Part shown: positions 55,422 through 62,590 of the stretch, piece by piece
How positions within the stretch are numbered: the stretch's first letter is position 1
Layout of the letters: each line of letters opens with the position of its first letter
From: Afipia sp.
Lineage (GTDB): Bacteria; Pseudomonadota; Alphaproteobacteria; Rhizobiales; Xanthobacteraceae
Assembly (NCBI GenBank): GCA_017308595.1
Contig: JAFKER010000008.1
Span: 186,001 to 250,000, forward strand
DNA length: 64,000 nt
Direction: 5' to 3'
Program-made: the position numbers and the translations under genes
The notes under the pieces: model-generated
Database searches by the model: none
Seen by the model: only the letters and a program-made list of their open reading frames with translations
Told to the model about the DNA's origin: nothing

Positions 55422-55931
55422 ATGATACGCGTGGCGGGGGCCATTCTGGCGCTGACAATTCTGGCGGGGTGCACGTCCGACAACGGGCCGTCCACCGAAC
55501 AGCCGGCCTTCTACATCAGCATGGCCAATGCGGGCGCAAAGCTCGATGCGAACGTCGCCGCCTCCATGATCTCGGGTTACCGTCAGAACAACGGCCTCAG
55601 CGCAGTGCAGGTCGATCCGCTGCTGATGAAGGCAGCCGAGGCCCAGTCGCAGGCCATGGGTGCCCGCAACAAGCTCGACCACAACGTGGCCGGGCCGCTC
55701 GACAAGAGGATCAAGGCCTCGGGTTTCGATGCCACCAAGGCGGTCGAAAACGTCTCGGCCGGCTATCACACCCTGGCGGAAGCGTTTTCGGGCTGGCGGG
55801 ATTCGCCCCCCCATAAGGCCAACATGCTCGCCAGCGGTGTCACAAAGATGGGCATTTCGGCGGTCTATGTCCCGAATACCAAGTACAAAGTGTTCTGGAC
55901 GCTGATCCTCGCCGCCCCGGACGCGCGCTAG
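55422..55931 (+). CDS. CAP-domain (SCP-like) lipoprotein
   Basis: A 169-residue lipoprotein: signal 'VAGAILALTILAGC' with lipobox LAGC, then a CAP/SCP domain ('ISGYRQNNGLSAVQVDPLLMKAAEAQSQAMGARNKLDHNVAG', 'VENVSAGYHTLAEAFSGWRDSPPHKANML', with the conserved His and Glu positions). Role unknown; bacterial CAP proteins are secreted or surface proteins. The ATG at 55422 has GGGGA upstream; a GTG at 55386 is possible. Confidence 0.88.
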   Translation: MIRVAGAILALTILAGCTSDNGPSTEQPAFYISMANAGAKLDANVAASMISGYRQNNGLSAVQVDPLLMKAAEAQSQAMGARNKLDHNVAGPLDKRIKASGFDATKAVENVSAGYHTLAEAFSGWRDSPPHKANMLASGVTKMGISAVYVPNTKYKVFWTLILAAPDAR

Positions 55932-56036
55932 ATAAACCTTCTGTGACATTCCTTACATTTTGGCCAATTGACGCGGCTGCGAAGTGAGGCCACCGTGCCG
56001 CAACATCGGTTCCCTCCGGTGGTTCAGTGATGGCCT

Positions 56037-57212
56037 ATGGATCAGTCTTCCCCCGATAAAGAGACCGCTTCGATCCCCGCGCAGGCTCAGCGTGTGCTGG
56101 TGCTGCAAGGCGGGGGCGCGCTTGGCTCCTACCAGGCCGGAGCCTATCAGGCGCTCTGTCATCATGACTTCGAACCTCAATGGGTGGCGGGCATTTCCAT
56201 CGGCGCGATCAATGCAGCCATCATTGCCGGAAATCCGCCAGAGACACGCGTCGCCAAGCTCAAGGAATTCTGGGAGATGGTGTCGTCGGGATCGGTCGTG
56301 CCGTGGGCGCCGCTGGTCAGAACCGATCAAGCCCGCTCGGTCTTCAACGAGACCAGCGCCGCGCTGATCGCCACCTTCGGTGTCCCCGGCTTTTTCTCGC
56401 CGCGTTTCCCGCCCGCACCGGTGTGGCCGGCGGGCAGTCCGCAATCGCAGAGCTATTACGACACAAGCCCGCTGCGTGCGACACTGGAGCGGCTGGTGGA
56501 TTTCGACCGGATCAACAACGACGGTGTCCGTCTCAGTGTCGGTGCGGTAAACATCAAGACCGGAAATTTCGAGTATTTCGACAATCACAAGTTCCGCAAA
56601 CTCGGCAAGAAGATCGGCCCCGAGCATATCATGGCGTCCGGTGCGCTGCCGCCGGGTTTTCCGCCGGTCGAGATCGAGGGCGAGTTCTACTGGGACGGCG
56701 GCATCGTCTCGAACACACCGCTCGATTATGTGCTCGAGCACGAGCGTGACAATGATCTTCTGATTTTTCAGGTCGACCTTTTCAGTGCGCGGGGCGAGGT
56801 GCCGGCCACCGTGCTGGAAGCAGCGGAGCGGGAGAAGGACATCCGCTATTCCAGCCGCACCCGCATGAATACCGACATGAACAAGAAAATCCATGATGCG
56901 AAGAAGGCAGTGCGCGAACTGATCGCCAAGTTGCCCCCGAGCTTCAAGGATGATCCGCTGGTCACGATGCTGAATGAGGCTGCGAAGGAAAATACGGTGA
57001 CGGTCGTGCACCTGATTTATCGCAGCAAGCTGCACGAAACATCATCGAAGGATTACGATTTCTCCCGCATCGGCATGACCGAGCACTGGACCGCCGGGGA
57101 GCGCGACGTCTACGCCTCCATGAATCATCCGGAATGGCTTACCCGGCCGCAGTCCGGCGAAAGCATGGTGACTTACGATCTTTGCGAAGCGGGATCTGAG
57201 AAAATCAAGTGA
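56037..57212 (+). CDS. Patatin-like phospholipase with C-terminal DUF3734
   Basis: A 391-residue putative lipid hydrolase. Oxyanion motif 'VLQGGGALGSYQAG', catalytic Ser in 'GISIGAINAA' and Asp in 'YWDGGIVSNTPL' form the patatin dyad. The ~140 residues after it ('REKDIRYSSRTRMNTDMNKKIHDAKKAVREL') match the DUF3734 extension. It is 19 bases upstream of 3-hydroxybutyrate dehydrogenase and probably co-transcribed, which links it to polyhydroxybutyrate or membrane-lipid turnover (inference). Confidence 0.9.
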   Translation: MDQSSPDKETASIPAQAQRVLVLQGGGALGSYQAGAYQALCHHDFEPQWVAGISIGAINAAIIAGNPPETRVAKLKEFWEMVSSGSVVPWAPLVRTDQARSVFNETSAALIATFGVPGFFSPRFPPAPVWPAGSPQSQSYYDTSPLRATLERLVDFDRINNDGVRLSVGAVNIKTGNFEYFDNHKFRKLGKKIGPEHIMASGALPPGFPPVEIEGEFYWDGGIVSNTPLDYVLEHERDNDLLIFQVDLFSARGEVPATVLEAAEREKDIRYSSRTRMNTDMNKKIHDAKKAVRELIAKLPPSFKDDPLVTMLNEAAKENTVTVVHLIYRSKLHETSSKDYDFSRIGMTEHWTAGERDVYASMNHPEWLTRPQSGESMVTYDLCEAGSEKIK

Positions 57213-57231
57213 GTGAAAACAGGAGCGAATG

Positions 57232-58020
57232 ATGGGTACTCTTTCTGGCAAGACGGCAGTCGTAACCGGCTCGACCAGCGGCATTGGCCTCGCCTATGCG
57301 CGTGCTTTTGCAAACGCCGGCGCCAATGTCGTGATCAATGGATTCGGGGCGCCGGCCGACATCGAGAAAGAGAGGTCGGCCATCGAGAAGGATTTCGGTG
57401 TCAAGGCCGTGCACTCTCCCGCCGACATGACCAAGCCGGAGGAAATCGCCGAGATGATTGCACTTGGCGAAAAGACTTACGGTTCGGTGGACGTTCTTGT
57501 GAACAATGCCGGCATCCAGTTCGTCTCGCCGATTGAGGAATTTCCGATCGACAAGTGGAACATGATCATCGCGATTAACCTGTCGTCGGCATTCCACAGC
57601 ATTCGCGCCGCGGTGCCGGGCATGAAGAAGCGCGGCTGGGGCCGCATCATCAACACGGCATCGGCGCATTCGCTGGTCGCCTCACCCTTCAAGTCGGCCT
57701 ACGTTTCGGCCAAGCACGGGATCGCGGGCCTGACCAAGACCGTGGCGTTGGAGCTTGCGACCCACAAAATCACCGCCAACTGCATTTCGCCGGGTTATGT
57801 CTGGACACCGCTGGTGGAGAAGCAGATTCCCGACACCATGAAGGCGCGTGGCATGACCAAGGAACAGGTCATCAATGACGTGATGCTGGATGCGCAGCCG
57901 ACCAAGGAATTCGTGACCGTCGAGCAAGTGGCCGCGCTGGCACTGTTCCTGTGCGGTGACGACGCGGCGCAGATCACCGGCGCGAACCTGTCGATCGACG
58001 GTGGCTGGACGGCGGCGTGA
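57232..58020 (+). CDS. bdhA: 3-hydroxybutyrate dehydrogenase
   Basis: A 262-residue short-chain dehydrogenase converting 3-hydroxybutyrate to acetoacetate with NAD+. Rossmann 'VVTGSTSGIGLAYARAFANAGANVVINGFG', 'NNAGIQFVSPIEEFPIDKWN', catalytic Ser-Tyr-Lys in 'NTASAHSLVASP' and 'SAYVSAKHG', and 'CISPGYVWTPLVEKQIPD' typical of BdhA. ATG 57232 has AGGAG at a better distance than the ATG at 57229. Confidence 0.94.
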   Translation: MGTLSGKTAVVTGSTSGIGLAYARAFANAGANVVINGFGAPADIEKERSAIEKDFGVKAVHSPADMTKPEEIAEMIALGEKTYGSVDVLVNNAGIQFVSPIEEFPIDKWNMIIAINLSSAFHSIRAAVPGMKKRGWGRIINTASAHSLVASPFKSAYVSAKHGIAGLTKTVALELATHKITANCISPGYVWTPLVEKQIPDTMKARGMTKEQVINDVMLDAQPTKEFVTVEQVAALALFLCGDDAAQITGANLSIDGGWTAA

Positions 58021-58028
58021 GAGGTGCC

Positions 58029-58134
58029 GTCATTCCGGGGCGTGAGCGTCGCAAGCGAGCCCGGAATCCAGCGGTTGTTTCCGATGAACTCTTCGAGATT
58101 CCGGGTCCGCGCCAAGAGCGCGTCCCGGAATGAC
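58029..58134. repeat. REP-like palindromic element between convergent genes
   Basis: Outer arms GTCATTCCGGGGCG (58029-58042) and CGTCCCGGAATGAC (58121-58134); inner arms CCCGGAATC (58060-58068) and GATTCCGGG (58097-58105). It fills the whole bdhA / flippase gap and may serve as a terminator for both. Confidence 0.85.
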
Positions 58135-58150
58135 GTGATGCGGGGAGGCC

Positions 58151-59536
58151 TTAGCTTTTCTTGCCCCACGCCAGAACGTGGAAGCCGAGGCGGCTGCGGG
58201 TGATCCAGAACAGCAGGATCGTCTCGAATACGAGTGCGATGGAGGTTGCGGCGGCAGCGCCGTAACCGCCGAAGCGCGGCACCAGCAAGATGCACAGCAC
58301 GAGATTGACCAGAAATGCCAGCGCATAAGCCAGCGCGCACATGTTCTGGTGTCCGAGCATGTTGAGCAGTCGCTCAACCGGGCCAATCGCTGAGCGCACG
58401 ATCAGACCGATCGCCGCCACAAACATGATGCCGTAGCCTGCGGTGAATTGCGGGCCGAACAGCCAGAGCAAAGGTTCGCCGAGTGCCAGCAGCACAGCGG
58501 TTGCCGCGACCGAAGGCCAGAACGTCCATTTGATGGCATGAGCAATGTAGGCTTCGAGCCGCTGCTTGTCGCCGGAGGCGTGGTATTCGCTGAAACGATG
58601 CGCGGTGGTGGCCGACATCGCGTAGTGAATGAACGATACCAGCGCAAGGGTCTTCACCACGGCGAAGTACACGCCAACCTCTTCCGATGAGCGGAACTGC
58701 TGCAGCACCAGCACGTCGGTGTACGACAATAGCAGGTAGAAGCCCTCGACCATCATGATCGGCAGCGAGACTTTCAGCCACGCGCGAATCTCGTACGTCT
58801 TCGGCCCCGGTGCGACGCTGGCACTGAGGCGGCGGTTGAGCACGATCAATTGGCCGATCATCGCGATCCAGACCGCAGCGGCGCTGGCGATCATTGCGGC
58901 GGTCGCGCCGAGATTCATGCCGATCACGACAGCGCCTGCCGTAAAGCCGATGATCAGCGTCTGCCGCACGATGAACTGCGGCATCAGGCCGAGGCGCATC
59001 CAGTCATGGGAGCGCGCAAGGCCGTCCTGTGTGTTGGCGACAACGAAAGCGGGCAGGGTGAGGCAGCCGATATAGAGCGGCACAATGATGTGCGCGTCGA
59101 TCCACGGCGAGAGGATTGTCACGATAGCCGCGAGCAACAGCGCCACGGCGCTCGAGGCCGCGAATGTCATCCAGCGGCTGCCGGAGAGGAAGCCGCGCAG
59201 CATCGAAAGCTCGCCGCTGGCGCGATATTCGGGGATGATCTTCTGCGCGGAAACGGCAATACCGAAATCAAGCACGCTGCCGAGCAGCAGCACCCAGGTC
59301 CAGACATAGACATAGATGCCGTAGTCCGAGCCGCCCATCCAGCGGGCCAGCAGCACCTGCGAGAAATAGGCGAGGCCGGCACTCAGCACGCGAATGAGAA
59401 AGACGGTGCCGGCGAGCCGCTTGGTCAGCGACGCTTCGGACGTGCCGGTCAGCACACCGCCAAAGAGACTGCGAAGCCGCGCGATCAGGCCCGCGGGCTT
59501 TGCGTCCGACGCGCTTCGAGCTTCCACAACGGCCAC
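58151..59536 (-). CDS. Polysaccharide flippase (Wzx/MATE-like oligosaccharide exporter)
   Basis: A 461-residue membrane protein with 12-14 helices of the MOP superfamily. The N-terminal part 'SLTKRLAGTVFLIRVLSAGLAYFSQVLLARWMGGSDYGIYVYVWTW' is typical of lipopolysaccharide or exopolysaccharide flippases. No glycosyltransferases are adjacent, so the substrate is unknown. Start GTG at 59536 with GGGATGGA upstream. Single-gene unit. Confidence 0.85.
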   Translation of the reverse strand: MAVVEARSASDAKPAGLIARLRSLFGGVLTGTSEASLTKRLAGTVFLIRVLSAGLAYFSQVLLARWMGGSDYGIYVYVWTWVLLLGSVLDFGIAVSAQKIIPEYRASGELSMLRGFLSGSRWMTFAASSAVALLLAAIVTILSPWIDAHIIVPLYIGCLTLPAFVVANTQDGLARSHDWMRLGLMPQFIVRQTLIIGFTAGAVVIGMNLGATAAMIASAAAVWIAMIGQLIVLNRRLSASVAPGPKTYEIRAWLKVSLPIMMVEGFYLLLSYTDVLVLQQFRSSEEVGVYFAVVKTLALVSFIHYAMSATTAHRFSEYHASGDKQRLEAYIAHAIKWTFWPSVAATAVLLALGEPLLWLFGPQFTAGYGIMFVAAIGLIVRSAIGPVERLLNMLGHQNMCALAYALAFLVNLVLCILLVPRFGGYGAAAATSIALVFETILLFWITRSRLGFHVLAWGKKS

Positions 59537-59624
59537 GGCATTCCATCCCGATCCGCCCTTATGGCGGCAGGATGCGCCTTAGCAAGGATTCGTTAAGATT
59601 TGGTTGGATCGGGTAACCGGATCG

Positions 59625-60176
59625 TCAGCCTTTGAACCCGCCGTCATCCAGAAAAGCGGCTTCTTCCGGTGTGGTCGCGCGGCCCAGCACGGCGTTTCGA
59701 TGGGGGAAGCGGCCGAATTCGCGGATGATGTCGGCGTGCAGCTCTGCCCATTTCAGGCTGTCGGCGCTGAGCGATTTGAACAGCGCGATGCTGCGCTCCT
59801 GATCCGTCATGTCCTCGGAATGTTCGAACGGCAGATACATGAAGGCGCGCATCTCCTGCTCAATGCGCCGGTCGCGGCTTTCAGCGATCGCGCGCGTGGC
59901 AACGCTGCGGGCGAGTGCATCCGTTGAAAACGCGCGCGCATCATTGCGGAACATGTTGCGAGGAAACTGGTCGAGCACGATCAGCAGCGCAAGCGCACCC
60001 TCGTCGCTGTCCTGCCATGCGCCGAGTTTGCCATCGCGCGCCGCCTCCCATGTGTCCATGAAACGATCGCGCAGTTCCTGATCGAACGCATCGTCTTTTG
60101 CGTACCAGCGCTCATATCCGGCGTTGCGCCAGAAGGTGATGATGTCGGATGGAGTGGGAAGTGATTGAGTCGTCAT
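59625..60176 (-). CDS. DUF924 family protein
   Basis: A 183-residue helical protein: 'DIITFWRNAGYERWYAKDDAFDQELRDRF', 'LALLIVLDQFPRNMFRNDARAFSTDALAR', 'FMYLPFEHSEDMTDQERSIALF' and 'FGRFPHRNAVLGRATTPEEAAFL' are the DUF924 signature (TPR-like fold). Function unknown. Its ATG overlaps the stop of the upstream membrane protein by 4 bases. Confidence 0.92.
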   Translation of the reverse strand: MTTQSLPTPSDIITFWRNAGYERWYAKDDAFDQELRDRFMDTWEAARDGKLGAWQDSDEGALALLIVLDQFPRNMFRNDARAFSTDALARSVATRAIAESRDRRIEQEMRAFMYLPFEHSEDMTDQERSIALFKSLSADSLKWAELHADIIREFGRFPHRNAVLGRATTPEEAAFLDDGGFKG

Positions 60177-60598
60177 GCGTAGACGCTTCTTCCGTAAAAA
60201 GCTCCGGCAGAGAATCCAGATAACATTCCTGCGATGGAGAAAAGTTGTTGTGTGACTTGGTGGTACTGCCGGGGCAAAAATCCCAACTCAACCCATGCAT
60301 ACATGGCGAATCCACCTCCGATCAATCCAACGATCGGTATGACCAACAACGCTAAAATGGGGCGCTGTCCCTTTAGAAGAAGATAAGTCAGAGGCAGAAG
60401 TACAAACGTCACGGGCGCCGCTAACACCGCGGCTATAAGCAATGATGCTAAATAGATCGGAAAAGCGACTATCGCCAGCAACGAGAATGGCGCAGTCGCA
60501 ATCAGTATGATGGTGGTGCCAACAAAAGCGGCAATCAGCGTCGCGATGATGCTGATCGTCAATACTCTGGGTAGTTCAAAAATATCCGGTTTTTGCAA
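60173..60598 (-). CDS. Four-helix membrane protein of unknown function, AT-richer than neighbours
   Basis: A 141-residue hydrophobic protein with about four helices ('VLTISIIATLIAAFVGTTIILIATA', 'LLAIVAFPIYLASLLIAAVLAAPVTFVLLPLTYLLL', 'ILALLVIPIVGLIGGGFAMYAW'). The start is TTG at 60598 with a strong CGGAGG site 6 bases upstream. Its codons are visibly richer in A and T than neighbouring genes, which suggests recent acquisition. Coupled to DUF924 by ATGA. Family not recognised. Confidence 0.75.
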   Translation of the reverse strand: MQKPDIFELPRVLTISIIATLIAAFVGTTIILIATAPFSLLAIVAFPIYLASLLIAAVLAAPVTFVLLPLTYLLLKGQRPILALLVIPIVGLIGGGFAMYAWVELGFLPRQYHQVTQQLFSIAGMLSGFSAGAFYGRSVYA

Positions 60599-60644
60599 GT
60601 AAGCCTCCGAGGTGCCTGCCTTCGCCGGGATCGATTATAAAACA

Positions 60645-60671
60645 GCCCCTTCCTGCGAGTGCGGGAAGGGG
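60645..60671 (-). terminator. Terminator of the acyl-CoA ligase gene
   Basis: GCCCCTTCC / GGAAGGGGC stem, followed on the minus strand by TGTTTTATAA. Confidence 0.75.
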
Positions 60672-60698
60672 CCGGGAAGTCGCGTACAACGAGTCAGA

Positions 60699-62393
60699 TC
60701 AGCTCGCCGCTGCCGCAGCCTTCGGCTTTTCGTCGCGCAGTTCGCGGCGCAGGATCTTGCCGACATTGGTCTTCGGCAGGTCCGTTCTGAACTCGACGTG
60801 CTTGGGCACCTTGTAGCCGGTGAGTTCCGTGGCTGCGAACTTGATGACGTCCTGCGCGGTGAGGTTCGGGTCTTTCTTGACCACGAAGGCTTTCACGGCT
60901 TCGGTCGACTTCGCATCGGGCACGCCGATCACTGCGCATTCGAGTACGCCCGGATGGCTCGCGATCACTTCCTCGACTTCGTTCGGATAGACGTTGAAGC
61001 CGGAGACGAGGATCATGTCCTTCTTGCGGTCCACGATTTTGGTGTAGCCGTCCGGCGACATGATGCCGATATCGCCGGTGCGGAAGTAGCCATCGGCTGT
61101 CATCACTTTCGCGGTTTCCTCCGGACGATTCCAGTAGCCTGCCATCACCTGAGGGCCCTTGGCGCAGATTTCGCCGGCTTCGCCGAGCGGCACTTCGTTG
61201 CCGTCGTCATCGCGGATCGAGAGCCAGGTCGAGGGCACAGGAATGCCGATCGAGCCGGAGAACTTGTCGGTGTCTGCAGGGTTGCAGGTCAGTGTCGGCG
61301 ATGTCTCGGACAGGCCGTAGCCTTCCGACAGCGCCACGCCGGTCACCTGGGTCCAGCGATCCGCCACCGGCTTCTGGACGGCCATGCCGCCGCCGAAGCA
61401 GCTCTTCAGCTTGGAGAAGTCGAGCTTGTCGAAGCCGGGCGTATTGAGCAGGCCGTTGTAGAGTGTGTTCACCGCCGGGAAGCTGTTGACCTGATACTTC
61501 GACAGTTCCTTGACAAAGCCCGCCATGTCGCGCGGGTTCGGGATCAGCAGGTTGACGCCACCGGCGCGCACGGCGAGCAGGAAGCACGCGGTCAGCGCGA
61601 AGATGTGATAGAGCGGCAGCGCACAGACGATGAAAAGCTGATCGACATGCGGCGGCTTCTTCAATGCGGGCTGCAGCCAGGCGTCATTCTGCAGCACGTT
61701 GGCGAGAATGTTGCGATGGAGCAGCGTTGCGCCCTTCGACACGCCGGTGGTGCCGCCGGTGTATTGCAGGAACGCGACATCGTCGCCGGTCAGTGTCGGT
61801 TTGGCCAGTTTGAGCTTCCGGCCCTGAGCCAGCGCATCATTGAACGAGACGGCGCTCGGGATCGAGTAAGCCGGAACCATCTTCTTCACGTTGCGCACGA
61901 CGAAGTTGACGATCACGCCCTTGAAGCCGAGCAGGTCGCCCATCGATCCGATGATGACGTGCTTGACGCTGGTGTTTGGCAGCACCTTTTCCAGGGTGGT
62001 GGCGAAGTTTTCCAGCAGCAGGATGGCTTCGGCGCCGGAATCCTTGAGCTGATGTTCAAGTTCGCGCGGCGTGTAGAGCGGATTGACGTTCACCACGGTA
62101 TAGCCGGCGCGCAGGATGGCGCTGGAGGCGACCGGATTCTGCAGCACGTTCGGCATCATGATGGCGACGCGCGCGCCCTTCTTCAGGCCCTTGCTCTGCA
62201 GATAGGCGCCCACGGCGGCCGACATCTCGTCGAGCTCGCGGTAGGTGATCGCCTTGTCCATGCAGATGAAGGACTTGCGGTCGGCGAATTTCTTGAAGCT
62301 TTCCTCGAGCAGCTCCACCAGCGACGGATATTGATTGACGTCGATGTCGGCGGGCACGCCGGCGGGATATTGCTTGAGCCAGATACGTTCCAT
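60699..62393 (-). CDS. fadD: Long-chain fatty acid-CoA ligase
   Basis: A 564-residue AMP-forming ligase that activates fatty acids for beta-oxidation or lipid synthesis. P-loop 'LQYTGGTTGVSKGATLLHRN', 'GYGLSETSPTLTCNP', 'GYFRTGDIGIMSPDGYTKIVDRKKDMILVSGFNVYPNEVE' and catalytic Lys in 'PKTNVGKILRREL' are complete. Strong similarity of order to FadD. Single-gene unit. Confidence 0.93.
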   Translation of the reverse strand: MERIWLKQYPAGVPADIDVNQYPSLVELLEESFKKFADRKSFICMDKAITYRELDEMSAAVGAYLQSKGLKKGARVAIMMPNVLQNPVASSAILRAGYTVVNVNPLYTPRELEHQLKDSGAEAILLLENFATTLEKVLPNTSVKHVIIGSMGDLLGFKGVIVNFVVRNVKKMVPAYSIPSAVSFNDALAQGRKLKLAKPTLTGDDVAFLQYTGGTTGVSKGATLLHRNILANVLQNDAWLQPALKKPPHVDQLFIVCALPLYHIFALTACFLLAVRAGGVNLLIPNPRDMAGFVKELSKYQVNSFPAVNTLYNGLLNTPGFDKLDFSKLKSCFGGGMAVQKPVADRWTQVTGVALSEGYGLSETSPTLTCNPADTDKFSGSIGIPVPSTWLSIRDDDGNEVPLGEAGEICAKGPQVMAGYWNRPEETAKVMTADGYFRTGDIGIMSPDGYTKIVDRKKDMILVSGFNVYPNEVEEVIASHPGVLECAVIGVPDAKSTEAVKAFVVKKDPNLTAQDVIKFAATELTGYKVPKHVEFRTDLPKTNVGKILRRELRDEKPKAAAAAS

Positions 62394-62590
62394 GATGACT
62401 CCCCTCGAATGTTTCGTGACGGCCCCCGTCTTGAGGCGGGGTGCGCGGTTCTACAGGTATTGGAAGAAGTATTGAGCGAAGCTGCGGGCCATAGCAAGCC
62501 TGTGCGTACTAAGGACGCAGCCTGGAAGGTTTCTAGGTTACTGGCGCTGCCGAGACGGGCTTTTGCAAAGCACCATCACGGCCCGGTGAA

